From contig JAJDYW010000043.1 in NCBI GenBank assembly GCA_022824925.1, forward strand, positions 62,001-126,000: a stretch of 64,000 nucleotides of DNA. The letters are read 5' to 3'. The position numbers and the translations under genes are program-made. Source of the DNA: Dehalococcoidia bacterium (GTDB lineage Bacteria > Chloroflexota > Dehalococcoidia > Tepidiformales > Tepidiformaceae). Under the pieces are notes generated by a model. That model ran no database searches and had not been told where the DNA came from. It was given only the letters and a program-made list of their open reading frames with translations. This document shows positions 38,791 through 47,160 of the stretch, piece by piece. Position 1 is the stretch's first letter; the number at the start of each line of letters is the position of its first letter.

Positions 38791-39321
38791 ATGCCTGAAG
38801 GCGAGTACCGCGGGATGAACCTCACCATCCTCGATGTCGACCACGAGAATACGGCCTACTTCGGCTACTGCGCCGGGCACGACTTCCACCTGCAGCAGTG
38901 CACGGCCTGCGGCCTCCTGCGCTACCCGCCCGGGACCGCCTGCCCCTGGTGCCAGAACCGCGAGTTCGAGTGGACCGCCGTCGAGGGCAAGGGCACGGTC
39001 CACTCCTACGGCGAGGTCCACCAGGCGATCCAGCCCCAGTTCCGCGAGAAGGCGCCCTACATGATCCTCATCGTCGATCTGGACACCCAGAAGGGGCAGC
39101 CCAGCGAGCACGAGGCCCTGCGCGTCGCCGGCAACCTCGCCACCCCCGACGGCGACCTCGCCCCGCCCGAGCTCGTGAAGCGGGTCGGCATCGGCAGCCG
39201 CGTGCGCATGGTCTTCGCCGACGTCGCCGAGGGCCTCTCCCTGCCCATGTGGACCCTGGACGAAGACGCCGAGCAGCCGGACGAGCCCTGGCGCTACCCG
39301 CAGGAGTACAACGGCGTCTGA
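38791..39321 (+). CDS. DUF35 OB-fold / zinc-ribbon protein
   Basis: The 176-residue protein has the rubredoxin-like ribbon (LQQCTACGLLRYPPGTACPWC) followed by an OB-fold (EWTAVEGKGTVHSYGEVHQA). DUF35 proteins are the partners of SCP2-type thiolases, as in the ChsH2-Ltp2 steroid side-chain aldolase. It is 4 bases behind the thiolase, so a complex is very likely. Confidence 0.92.
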   Translation: MPEGEYRGMNLTILDVDHENTAYFGYCAGHDFHLQQCTACGLLRYPPGTACPWCQNREFEWTAVEGKGTVHSYGEVHQAIQPQFREKAPYMILIVDLDTQKGQPSEHEALRVAGNLATPDGDLAPPELVKRVGIGSRVRMVFADVAEGLSLPMWTLDEDAEQPDEPWRYPQEYNGV

Positions 39322-39397
39322 CCTCGCTCCGGGCGGCGCGACGGCTGGAGGAAGCGCACAATGAGCACCACACGCACAACCGGGCAGGCCTGAAGAC

Positions 39398-40669
39398 ATG
39401 CTGAGCGCCAACGACAACGAGCTCCTCACCCGTACCGGACCGGACACCCCAATGGGCGATGTCTTCCGCCGCTTCTGGGTGCCGGTGCTCATCGCCGGCG
39501 AGCTCCCCGAGCCCGACTGTCCCCCCGTGCGCGTCGGCGTCCTCGGCGAGGAGCTGGTCGCCTTCCGGGACACGAACGGGACCGTCGGCCTCATCGAAGG
39601 GCGCTGCCCCCACCGTCGCGCCGAGCTCTTCTGGGGGCGCAACGAGGAGTGCGGCCTGCGCTGCGTCTACCACGGCTGGAAGTTCGACGTGGACGGCAAC
39701 TGCGTCGACATGCCCTCCGAGCCGCCGGAGTCGCAGTTCAGGGAGAAGGTGGGGATCGCCGCCTACCCCACGCGCGAGTGGGGCGGCTACATCTGGGCCT
39801 ACCTGGGTCCCCCCGACCTGCCCCTCCCCGCCCTGCCCGATTTCGAGTGGGCGCACGTCCCCGAGAGCCACCGCTACGTCTCCAAGAAGCTCCAGCAGTG
39901 CAACTGGGCGCAGTCCCTCGAGGGCGCCATCGATACCGCCCACTTCTCCTTCCTCCACATGCTCGTCGGCGAGCTCCCCCCCGATGCCCCGAAGGCCCTG
40001 CGCTATATGAGGGCCGATGGCTCACCGAAGTTCACCATCCGCCCCACCGACGCCGGCTTCGTCATCGGCGGCGCCCGCTTCGCCGAGGAAGACAGCTTCT
40101 ACTGGCGCATCACCCAGTTCCTCGTCCCCAACCACAGCCTCGCCCCCGGCGCCGAGCGCGGCCAGAACATCAACGGCCAGACCTGGGTCCCCATCGACGA
40201 CCACAGCTGCTGGATCTACACCTACACCTGGAACCCCGACCGCCCCATCACCGAGGACGAGCTCGCCATCATCAAGGGCGGCAAGGCGAGCATCCACTCC
40301 ATCGTCGATGAGCACTACCACCCCATCCGCAACCGCGACAACGACTACCTCATCGACCGCGAGGCCCAGCGCACCGCCAGCTTCACGGGCGTGCAGGGCA
40401 TCTCCGAGCAGGACGCCTGCATCCAGGACAGCCAGGGGCCCATCTACGACCGCACGAAGGAGCACCTCGGCACGACCGACGTCGCCATCATCGAGTTCCG
40501 CCGCATGATGCTGCGCATGGCCCGCAACCTGCTCGAGGGCCAGGAGCCCCCCGAGGCCCGCGACGGTCGCGCCTACTGGGTCCGCTCCGGCGCCGAGGTC
40601 GCTCCCCGCACGACCCCGTTCGAGGAGGTCGCCGCGGATCGCACCACGGCCGGCGAGTTCGAAGCCTAG
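39398..40669 (+). CDS. Rieske non-haem iron oxygenase, catalytic subunit
   Basis: The 423-residue protein has the Rieske cluster C-x-H ... C-x2-H (GRCPHRRAELFWG, LRCVYHGWKFDVDG) and the mononuclear iron site D-x2-H-x4-H (EGAIDTAHFSFLHML). It fits aromatic ring-hydroxylating or phthalate/ketosteroid 9-alpha-type oxygenases. Reductase partners are not nearby. It follows the thiolase and DUF35 genes and overlaps the convergent YbaY-like gene by 4 bases. Substrate unknown. Confidence 0.93.
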   Translation: MLSANDNELLTRTGPDTPMGDVFRRFWVPVLIAGELPEPDCPPVRVGVLGEELVAFRDTNGTVGLIEGRCPHRRAELFWGRNEECGLRCVYHGWKFDVDGNCVDMPSEPPESQFREKVGIAAYPTREWGGYIWAYLGPPDLPLPALPDFEWAHVPESHRYVSKKLQQCNWAQSLEGAIDTAHFSFLHMLVGELPPDAPKALRYMRADGSPKFTIRPTDAGFVIGGARFAEEDSFYWRITQFLVPNHSLAPGAERGQNINGQTWVPIDDHSCWIYTYTWNPDRPITEDELAIIKGGKASIHSIVDEHYHPIRNRDNDYLIDREAQRTASFTGVQGISEQDACIQDSQGPIYDRTKEHLGTTDVAIIEFRRMMLRMARNLLEGQEPPEARDGRAYWVRSGAEVAPRTTPFEEVAADRTTAGEFEA

Positions 40670-41094
40670 GGAGTCGCCAGCGGGGCGACCGCCACGTCGA
40701 TCCCGGAGACCGATCGCTCCAGGTCGACCGGGTAGGTGCCGTCGTCCGCGTACAGCAACTCGCCGTCGTGGCGGACCGCTACCCACAGCTCGTACGCGTG
40801 GCCCGGGGTCAGCCGGTCCTCGTGGTAGGCCACGCTGAAGTCGACCGGCAGGGTCGTAGCGTCCTCGATGACCTGCCGTCCCTTCGCGATCGCCACCGCG
40901 TCGTCGCCCGATACGTCCACCAGGACCACCTCGACGCATGCGCCCACGGGAAGGTCGACGTCCCCGTCCAGGTACCGCACGGTGCCGGAGATTGTATCGA
41001 CGTCGCTATCCGCGAAGACGACCGTGAGGAGCAGGGCGGGAACCGTCATCACGACCAGGGCGGAAACCGAGAACAGACCGGCGAGCTTCCACAT
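40666..41094 (-). CDS. YbaY-domain membrane-anchored protein
   Basis: The 142-residue protein has an N-terminal membrane anchor (LAGLFSVSALVVMTVPALLL) and a YbaY/YscW-like beta domain (DTISGTVRYLDGDVDLPVGA, CVEVVLVDVSGDDAVAIAKG, TPGHAYELWVAVRHDGELLY). ATG 41094 is behind GGGAGGAG. The family is exported and often a lipoprotein; the role is unknown. A lipobox Cys is not seen. Confidence 0.8.
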   Translation of the reverse strand: MWKLAGLFSVSALVVMTVPALLLTVVFADSDVDTISGTVRYLDGDVDLPVGACVEVVLVDVSGDDAVAIAKGRQVIEDATTLPVDFSVAYHEDRLTPGHAYELWVAVRHDGELLYADDGTYPVDLERSVSGIDVAVAPLATP

Positions 41095-41229
41095 CGCACT
41101 CCTCCCGGATCCACCGTACAAGTCCGCACGGTGGGGTGGGACGATGGTAGGAGACTTGCGCGTGGGCGCGCTCACAGGCCCTCACCGGCCCTTTACCGGG
41201 CCCGTAGGTGGGGCGTCCGGGCGTGGGTG

Positions 41230-41985
41230 TTAGCCGCCCCGCGCCACCTCCAGGTCGGCACGCGCGGCCACGCGCATACCGCCCTGGTCGCTGCTGACCG
41301 TGACGAGCTGGAAGCCCGCCGCGGCGTGCTTCGCCGCCAGCTGCGCGTTCGCGTGGATGCCCGCGATCACGCCGTGCGCCTTGCACGCCGCCGCGATGCG
41401 CACGCGCTCCTGCTCGAAGCGCCCCTCGTTCGCCATCCCCGGCGGCTGCCCCAGCGTGATGCTCAGGTCCGCCGGGCCCACGTACACCGCGTCGATGCCC
41501 GGCACCGAGAGGATGTCGTCGAGGTTGTCGAGCGCCTGCTCCGTCTCGATCATGGGGATGCAGGCGACCTCCGCGTTCGCGTGCGCGAAGTAGTCCGCCC
41601 CCGCGTACAGCGTCGCCCGCAGCGGACCGAAGCTGCGGTTCCCCTCCGGGTGGTAGCGGCAGGCCGCGACCGCCGCCTGCGCCTCCTCGACGCTGTTCAC
41701 CATGGGGATGATCACCCCCATCGCGCCCGCGTCCAGCATCTTCATGATGATCCCCGGCTCGTTCCACGGCACCCGCACGAACGGCATCGTCTCCGTCGTG
41801 CTGATCGCCTGCAGCATCGTCAGCGCCGTCTGGTAGTCGATGCCCCCGTGCTGCATGTCGATGCAGACGTAGTCGAACGCCTCCGTCGCCATGATCTCGG
41901 CGCTGAGGGAGCTGGGCAGCGAGAGCCACCCGCCCAGGGCCACCTCTCCCGCCCGCCAGCGCGCCTTCACCGTGTTCTCACGCAT
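41230..41985 (-). CDS. HpcH/HpaI family aldolase
   Basis: The 251-residue class II aldolase matches 4-hydroxy-2-oxoheptanedioate/2-keto-3-deoxy-rhamnonate aldolases: GGWLSLPSSLSAEIMATEAF, DYVCIDMQHGGIDY (catalytic His), MLDAGAMGVIIPMVNSVEEA, ACIPMIETEQALDN and VYVGPADLSITLGQ (metal-binding Glu and Asp). It cleaves 4-hydroxy-2-oxo acids to pyruvate plus an aldehyde. It lies after the thiolase gene on the same strand. Confidence 0.93.
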   Translation of the reverse strand: MRENTVKARWRAGEVALGGWLSLPSSLSAEIMATEAFDYVCIDMQHGGIDYQTALTMLQAISTTETMPFVRVPWNEPGIIMKMLDAGAMGVIIPMVNSVEEAQAAVAACRYHPEGNRSFGPLRATLYAGADYFAHANAEVACIPMIETEQALDNLDDILSVPGIDAVYVGPADLSITLGQPPGMANEGRFEQERVRIAAACKAHGVIAGIHANAQLAAKHAAAGFQLVTVSSDQGGMRVAARADLEVARGG

Positions 41986-42018
41986 CGCCGCTCACTCCTG
42001 AGTCGGGGCCGGCAGGGC

Positions 42019-42057
42019 GTTCACCCCTCGCGGCGTTTCCGCTGCGGAGGGGTGAAC
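42019..42057. terminator. Inverted repeat between thiolase and aldolase genes
   Basis: GTTCACCCCTC and GAGGGGTGAAC form a perfect 11-bp stem, with a GC-rich, partly pairing centre of 17 bases. It lies between the end of the thiolase gene (42076) and the start of the aldolase gene (41985) on the minus strand. It has no T-run; a Rho-independent end, an mRNA-stabilising stem or an operator are possible. Confidence 0.45.
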
Positions 42058-42075
42058 TGGCGCCGGCCCGGAACA

Positions 42076-43212
42076 CTACTCGTTCGTCATGATGATCGTG
42101 CCGGAGGCCATGAACATGCCCCCGACGCCGTGGCAGACGCTGATCTTGGCGTCCGGCACCTGCGCCGGCGCCGTGCCCCGCATCTGGCGCACGCTCTCCT
42201 GGAGGGCGTACATCCCGTACATGCCCGAGTGCATGTAGCTCAGGCCGCCGCCGTTCGTGTTGACCGGCAGGGGCCCGCCCGGGGCCGTGTTGCGCGCCTC
42301 GATGAAGGCGCCCGCCTCGCCCCGCCCCACGAACCCAAGGTCCTCGAGCCCGTAGATCGGCAGGTGCGCGAAGGCGTCGTAGATCATCACGTGGTCCACG
42401 TCGTCGTGCGTGATGCCCGCTTCCTCGAAGGCCCGGCTCCCCGCCACCCGGAAGGCGCGCGAGGTCGTCATGTCCTCCATCTGGCTGATCATCGGCGTCT
42501 CGACGCTCTCGCCCGTGCCGAGGATGTAGACCGGCTTCGTGGGGAAGTCCCGCGCCCGCTCCTTCGAGACGAGGATCAGCGCCCCGCCCCCGTCCGTCAC
42601 CAGGCAGCACTGCAGCAGCCGGAACGGGTACGCGATCATCCGCGAGTTGAGCACGTCGTCGACGGTGATCGGGTCCTTGAAGGTCGAGCGCGGGTTGAGC
42701 GCCGCCCACTCGCGCTGCACCACCGAGACGGAGGCGAGCTGCTCGTGCGTCATGCCCGTCTCCTTCATGTAGCGCAGCACGCCCAGCGTGAACATCGACG
42801 GCGGCCCGCTCAGGCCGTAGGGCGCCTCGTACTGCCCCGCGAGCGAGGCCGGGGCTCCGGCGAACCCGCCCCGCCCGACGCGCGAGCGGCCGCTCTCGCC
42901 GTGCGTCACGAGCGCAACCTCGCACAGCCCCTCGTTGATGGCGGCCGCCGCGTGCCGGACGTGCAGCATGAACGAGCAGCCCCCCACGGACGTGCCGTCC
43001 ACCCACGTGGGCGTGATGCCCAGGTAGTGCGCGATCCCGGCGGGCGCTTCGCCCGCGGTCGCCACGCCGTCGATGTCGCTCGGCTTCAGGCCGCAGTCCG
43101 CCATCGCGTTGAGCGCGGCGTCGGCGTGCAGCTGGATCTGGGAAAGGCCGGGAATGCGGCCGAGCTCGGTCGTCTCGGCGGCTCCCACGATTGCTACGGA
43201 ACGGGGCTCCAT
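42076..43212 (-). CDS. Thiolase-like (SCP2/lipid-transfer-type) protein, second copy
   Basis: The 378-residue protein has the thiolase fold: AIVGAAETTELGRIPGLSQI, DGTSVGGCSFMLHVRHAAAA, SGRSRVGRGGFAGAPA, DDVDHVMIYDAFAHLPIYGL, NTNGGGLSYMHSGMYGMYAL and the final CHGVGGMFMASGTIIM. The Cys of VGGCSF may be the nucleophile position. It is distantly related to the thiolase at 37536. It follows its DUF35 partner by 2 bases, the reverse gene order of the first pair. Confidence 0.88.
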   Translation of the reverse strand: MEPRSVAIVGAAETTELGRIPGLSQIQLHADAALNAMADCGLKPSDIDGVATAGEAPAGIAHYLGITPTWVDGTSVGGCSFMLHVRHAAAAINEGLCEVALVTHGESGRSRVGRGGFAGAPASLAGQYEAPYGLSGPPSMFTLGVLRYMKETGMTHEQLASVSVVQREWAALNPRSTFKDPITVDDVLNSRMIAYPFRLLQCCLVTDGGGALILVSKERARDFPTKPVYILGTGESVETPMISQMEDMTTSRAFRVAGSRAFEEAGITHDDVDHVMIYDAFAHLPIYGLEDLGFVGRGEAGAFIEARNTAPGGPLPVNTNGGGLSYMHSGMYGMYALQESVRQMRGTAPAQVPDAKISVCHGVGGMFMASGTIIMTNE

Positions 43213-43214
43213 GG

Positions 43215-43637
43215 CTAACCTCCCGCCGGCCGGAACTTCGGCAGCGAAATTTCGTCCGTGATCGGCGTGAACGCCACCTCGACGGGCATGTCGAGCACGA
43301 GCGCCTCAGGCGTCTGCTCACAGTCGATGATGTTCGTCATCATGCGTGGGCCCTCGTCGAGCTCGACGATGGCGATGGCATGCGGCTCCGGACCGAATCC
43401 CGGCGGAGGCCGGTGGTTGATCACGTAGCTGTAGAGCTTGCCCCTCCCGCTTGCCGTGAAGTTCGAGACCGAGCGCGAGCCGCAGCACGGACAGAACGAC
43501 CGCGCCGGGAAGATCACGTCGTCGCAGTCGTCTTCGTCGCAGCGCTGGAGGCGAAGCTCCCCTCGCTTCGCCCCGTCCCAGAAGTCCTGGGTCTCCGGGG
43601 TGGGAACGGGCACGGGCCCTTTGTAGTCGTCGGCCAT
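43215..43637 (-). CDS. DUF35 OB-fold / zinc-ribbon protein, second copy
   Basis: The 140-residue protein has a ribbon (LRLQRCDEDDCDDVIFPARS, FCPCCGSRSVS) and an OB-fold (FTASGRGKLYSYVINHRPPP). It pairs with the adjacent thiolase. The first C-x2-C is widened to C-x4-C. ATG 43637 was chosen by family length. Confidence 0.9.
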   Translation of the reverse strand: MADDYKGPVPVPTPETQDFWDGAKRGELRLQRCDEDDCDDVIFPARSFCPCCGSRSVSNFTASGRGKLYSYVINHRPPPGFGPEPHAIAIVELDEGPRMMTNIIDCEQTPEALVLDMPVEVAFTPITDEISLPKFRPAGG

Positions 43638-43744
43638 GAATGGACCGCCTTTCGCATGGTTTGGCGCACGGCGGGGCACGCGTCAGCGCATCCTACGAGC
43701 TTCGCCGGAATCGTGGGAGCGCCCTGCCGGCGAGTGCTCCTGCC

Positions 43745-44428
43745 TCAGCCGTCCGCGTCCGCCGCGCCCGCCCCGCGCACCCACACCCGTCCCGCCACCT
43801 GCGTCCCCATCACGATCTCCCCCCCGTCGATCCCGATCGTGACCGTCCCCCGGTACGGCTCGGAGGACTGCAGGTTCACGACCCGCCCCGGGCGGATGCC
43901 CTCGGCGTCGAAGAACTGCAGCAACTGCTCGTCCTCCTCGAACACCCGCTCGATCTCCACGGTCTCTCCCTCGGGCACGTCCGCCAGCGTCGTCATCGAG
44001 AGCGCCGAGGGCGCCCCCAGGCCCGGGATCGGGTACCCGAAGGGGCTGCGGTCCGGGTTCCCCAGCGTCTCGATGAGGTGCGGCTCCGTCACGTCCGAGA
44101 TGCCGTGCTCGAGCAGGTGCGCCTCCTCGTACGCGCGCCACCAGGGCACGTTCAGCACGCTCGTCAGCAGGCACTCCGCCAACCGGTGGCGGCGGACCAT
44201 CTCCTCCGCCCGGCGCAGGCCCTCGGGCGTCAGCTCGATCATGCGCCGGTTGATCGAAACCAGGCTGTCGCGCTGCAGGCGCTTCAGCATTCCCGCCACC
44301 GAGGGCGGCGTCACCCCCAGGCGGTCGGCGAGGCGCACCGCGATCACGCTTTCGCCCTCGTCGTGGTGAAGGCGGTAGATGGCGCTCAGGTAGTCGTCGC
44401 TGGCGACATTCGCGACCTGCTTCGGCAT
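43745..44428 (-). CDS. DtxR/MntR family metal-dependent regulator
   Basis: The 227-residue protein has an N-terminal winged helix (SDDYLSAIYRLHHDEGESVI, AVRLADRLGVTPPSVAGMLK), a dimerisation/metal domain (LAECLLTSVLNVPWWRAYEE, HLLEHGISDVTEPHLIETLG; H and E ligands visible) and a C-terminal FeoA/SH3-like domain (about 150-225). It would repress metal-uptake or other genes in response to Mn or Fe. It is divergent from the di-iron ferritin-like pair, with 110 bases between, and is a candidate regulator of it. Confidence 0.92.
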   Translation of the reverse strand: MPKQVANVASDDYLSAIYRLHHDEGESVIAVRLADRLGVTPPSVAGMLKRLQRDSLVSINRRMIELTPEGLRRAEEMVRRHRLAECLLTSVLNVPWWRAYEEAHLLEHGISDVTEPHLIETLGNPDRSPFGYPIPGLGAPSALSMTTLADVPEGETVEIERVFEEDEQLLQFFDAEGIRPGRVVNLQSSEPYRGTVTIGIDGGEIVMGTQVAGRVWVRGAGAADADG

Positions 44429-44538
44429 GCGCCCGATCGTGCCACGCCTCGCGCCCGTTGTCTTGACCTTGCCCGCCTTCAACTCGACCGCTCGTCCCCG
44501 TACACTCAGGGTGCAGCTCTCGCTGCGAGGGAAGAACC

Positions 44539-45573
44539 ATGAGCGCAGAACCCGCGACCCCCGAACTCGACCTCTCCTGGCTCGATCTGTACGACGAGCC
44601 CGCCGCCGCCGAGCCCACGAAGAAGGGCCTCACGCTCGATGCCATCGACATCGGCGGTTACGCCTCGCAGGAGGACCTGCCGCGGGACATGACCCCCCGC
44701 CTGCGTGGCGCCGCCCCCCGCGAGAACGCCCACCGCCAGGGCCTCACCTACCAGACCAAGCACGACGTCTGGGCCGACCAGTGCCGCTCCCTCTACGAGG
44801 AGGCCATCCAGCGCCAGTGGTCCTCCGCACGGGACATTCCGTGGGACACCCTCACGGAGCTCTCCGATGAGAAGGAGCGCGCCATGTGCCAGGTGGCGAC
44901 CATGCTCGCCGAGGTCGAGTTCATCGCCGGCGACGTGCCCGGCCAGTGGCTCCCCGCCATCAGCGGCGACGAGTTCGAGGTCGGCCTCTTCCTCATGAGC
45001 CAGATCATGGACGAGGCCCGCCATACCGACGTCTTCCGCAAGCGCGCCCTCGCCAACGGCGGCGGCCTCCTCCAGCAGGGCGCCGGCCTCGGCCTGCGCA
45101 ACCTCATCGAGGCCCAGGACTTCACCGAGATGTCCGTGCTCATGCACGTTCAGGCCGAGGGCTTCGTCCAGTCCATGTTCCGCATGGGCGAGCTCATCGG
45201 GCCCACCCAGGCCGACAAGCGCATCTTCCGCATGGCCGGCCAGGACGAGTCCCGCCACCTCGCCTTCGGCGTCATGCACCTCAAGCACGTCCTCGCCGAG
45301 ACCCCCGAGCGCCGCGAGGAGATCCACCACTACCTCGACAAGGCCGAGGAGCGCTCCGCCGGCGGCGGCAGCGGCGATGTCACCTTCCCGCCCGTCTTCG
45401 AGTCCCTCTGCATCCTCCTCGGCGGCGGCAAGGACCGCTTCGACGAGGGTTTCGCCAAGTTCCTGCTCCTCCGCCGCCGCCAGGTGAAGGAGTACCTGCA
45501 CCGCCTCGATGTCGCCGGTCTCGGCGATCGCCGCGAGCGCGTCGGACCGGCCCTCGCGCAGTACGCCGACTAG
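44539..45573 (+). CDS. Ferritin-like di-iron protein (R2/AurF-like oxygenase), catalytic type
   Basis: The 344-residue helical protein has di-iron ligands in four helices: VATMLAEVEFIAG, SQIMDEARHTDVFRKRALA (E-x-x-R-H), a Glu in HVQAEGFVQSMFRM, and MAGQDESRHLAFGVMHLKHV (E-x-x-R-H). This is the ribonucleotide-reductase-R2-like or AurF-like oxidase pattern. It would activate oxygen on an unknown substrate. A paralogue with degenerate ligands follows 4 bases later. Confidence 0.87.
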   Translation: MSAEPATPELDLSWLDLYDEPAAAEPTKKGLTLDAIDIGGYASQEDLPRDMTPRLRGAAPRENAHRQGLTYQTKHDVWADQCRSLYEEAIQRQWSSARDIPWDTLTELSDEKERAMCQVATMLAEVEFIAGDVPGQWLPAISGDEFEVGLFLMSQIMDEARHTDVFRKRALANGGGLLQQGAGLGLRNLIEAQDFTEMSVLMHVQAEGFVQSMFRMGELIGPTQADKRIFRMAGQDESRHLAFGVMHLKHVLAETPERREEIHHYLDKAEERSAGGGSGDVTFPPVFESLCILLGGGKDRFDEGFAKFLLLRRRQVKEYLHRLDVAGLGDRRERVGPALAQYAD

Positions 45574-45577
45574 CGCC

Positions 45578-46792
45578 ATGGCCGAAGCGGGCGAGGCCAC
45601 CGGCGAGCCGATCACCGCGGAGATGCGCGCTGCCGCCGAGGCCCTCGGCTGGGACGAGGGCCTCCTCGACCGCGCCCTCGAGTGGGGCTACAACCCCGGC
45701 ACCCTCGTCAGCGCCCTCTCCGCCAGGCTCACCCCCGACCAGGCCACCGACTTCCTCGACCGTGAGCCCATCAAGCCCGACCTCACCTGGATGGACGCCC
45801 CCACCGAGTGGGGCGTCCGCGCCGAGCAGGCCGACCCCGAGATGGGCCTCACCGTCGGCGACATCATGGTCGGCTCCTACGGCGAGATCCCCGACCTCTG
45901 GACCGACCGCACCGAGATCGCCCGCGGCTCCAACCCCCAGGAGGGGCAGGAGGACATGGGCTACACCATCTTCGAGAAGGCGGTCGTCTGGACCGATTCC
46001 GTCGCCGACCTCTACGAGCGCGCCATCCGCGACCGCTGGGCGCCCGCCACCGACCTCGGCTGGCGCAGCCTCGAAGCCCTCCCCGACGACATCGAGCACG
46101 CCATCTGCCAGGTCATGACCGAGCACAGCGAGCGCGCCTACGCCGAGGCCACCGTCCTCGGGCGCTGGCTCCCCGAGATCAGCTACGGCTTCGTCGAGAT
46201 GAAGCTCTTCATGGGCAGCGTCATCTACGATCTCGCCCGCCACGCCGAGGCCTTCCGCAAGCGCGCCCTCGCCAACGGCGGGGGGCTCGGCCTGCAGGCC
46301 CCCACCGACCTCATCCGCGGCGCCACCGAGTCGCGCAGCTACCCCGAGCTCCTGGCCTACCTGTTCGTGCAGGACAGCGCCTTCCTCACCTTCTTCCGCG
46401 CCGCCGGCGACATCGCCCAGAACCAGCTCGAACGCGACCTCTACGCCCTCGTCGCCGCCGACCGCGAACGGCTCATGCAGTACCAGGTCGAGCGCTTCGA
46501 CTCGTACCTCCAGGCCATGCCCGATCGGCGCGAGGAGCAGCAACGCTACCTCGGCAAGGCCGAGGTGCGCCTCGCCCGCGAGTGGAACGACCCCGCCGTG
46601 CGCGAGCCCCTCGTGCTCCTTCTCGGGGGCGGCCGCGAGCACGCTGCCGCCGGCGAAGCCGCCCTCCACGCCCTCCGCCGCCGCCAGGTCGAGGAGTACC
46701 TCGCCAACCTCGACCGCGCCGGCTTCGTCCGCGCCCGGCTCCACTCCGGCCTCGCCAACTACCTCGAGGAACCCGAGCCCGCCACCGCCTAG
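45578..46792 (+). CDS. Ferritin-like paralogue with degenerate metal site
   Basis: The 404-residue protein aligns with the gene before it (AEAFRKRALANGGGLGLQ against TDVFRKRALANGGGLLQQ; end VEEYLANLDRAGF against VKEYLHRLDVAGL), but the metal positions are altered: D-E-A-R-H is DLARHAEAF and Q-D-E-S-R-H is ADRERLM. It has an extra ~60-residue N-terminal part. A non-catalytic partner subunit of a heterodimer, as in beta-type subunits of di-iron monooxygenases, is the likely role. Confidence 0.8.
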   Translation: MAEAGEATGEPITAEMRAAAEALGWDEGLLDRALEWGYNPGTLVSALSARLTPDQATDFLDREPIKPDLTWMDAPTEWGVRAEQADPEMGLTVGDIMVGSYGEIPDLWTDRTEIARGSNPQEGQEDMGYTIFEKAVVWTDSVADLYERAIRDRWAPATDLGWRSLEALPDDIEHAICQVMTEHSERAYAEATVLGRWLPEISYGFVEMKLFMGSVIYDLARHAEAFRKRALANGGGLGLQAPTDLIRGATESRSYPELLAYLFVQDSAFLTFFRAAGDIAQNQLERDLYALVAADRERLMQYQVERFDSYLQAMPDRREEQQRYLGKAEVRLAREWNDPAVREPLVLLLGGGREHAAAGEAALHALRRRQVEEYLANLDRAGFVRARLHSGLANYLEEPEPATA

Positions 46793-46822
46793 CCCCCGAG
46801 CAGCACCGCCAGCGCCGCCCGC
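46789..46822. repeat. 34-bp direct repeat flanking the hicAB cassette (left copy)
   Basis: The 34 bases from the CTAG at 46789 are identical to 48770-48803 and differ by one base from 47471-47504. The other two copies are the 3' ends of the two lipoprotein zincin genes (encoding A-A-L-A-V-L-x-G-G-stop on the minus strand). Here the sequence has no gene body attached, so it is a duplicated remnant. Confidence 0.8.
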
Positions 46823-47154
46823 TACTTCGGGCCGGCCCCCACCGCCTCCGCGACCTTCTCCGCGAGCCATGCGTTGAGGCTTTTGCCCTCGACCTGGGCG
46901 GTCTGCGTGGCGGCTCGATGCAGGTCCGGGGACATTCTCAGGGCAACGTTGCCCGAGAACGGCTTGTCCGGCGCCACCCCCTCCTCTTCGCAAAACGCGA
47001 GGTACTCCTCGACCGCCCCGGCGAAGGCCTCCCGCAGCTCCTCGACAGACTCCCCCTCAAAGCTGATGACCGAACTCGTTCCGATGACGGCGCCGTGAAA
47101 GATGTCGAGGTCGTCGTCGAACGTCACGGTGGCCTTGTATCCGCGATATTCCAT
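46822..47154 (-). CDS. hicB: HicB antitoxin (long form with RHH domain)
   Basis: The 110-residue protein has the HicB core (YKATVTFDDDLDIFHGAVIG, SFEGESVEELREAFAGAVEE) and a C-terminal ribbon-helix-helix (NVALRMSPDLHRAATQTAQV, SLNAWLAEKVAEA) for DNA binding. It is intact while its HicA partner upstream is broken. It ends inside the left 34-bp repeat. Confidence 0.9.
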   Translation of the reverse strand: MEYRGYKATVTFDDDLDIFHGAVIGTSSVISFEGESVEELREAFAGAVEEYLAFCEEEGVAPDKPFSGNVALRMSPDLHRAATQTAQVEGKSLNAWLAEKVAEAVGAGPK

Positions 47155-47160
47155 GGTCGT

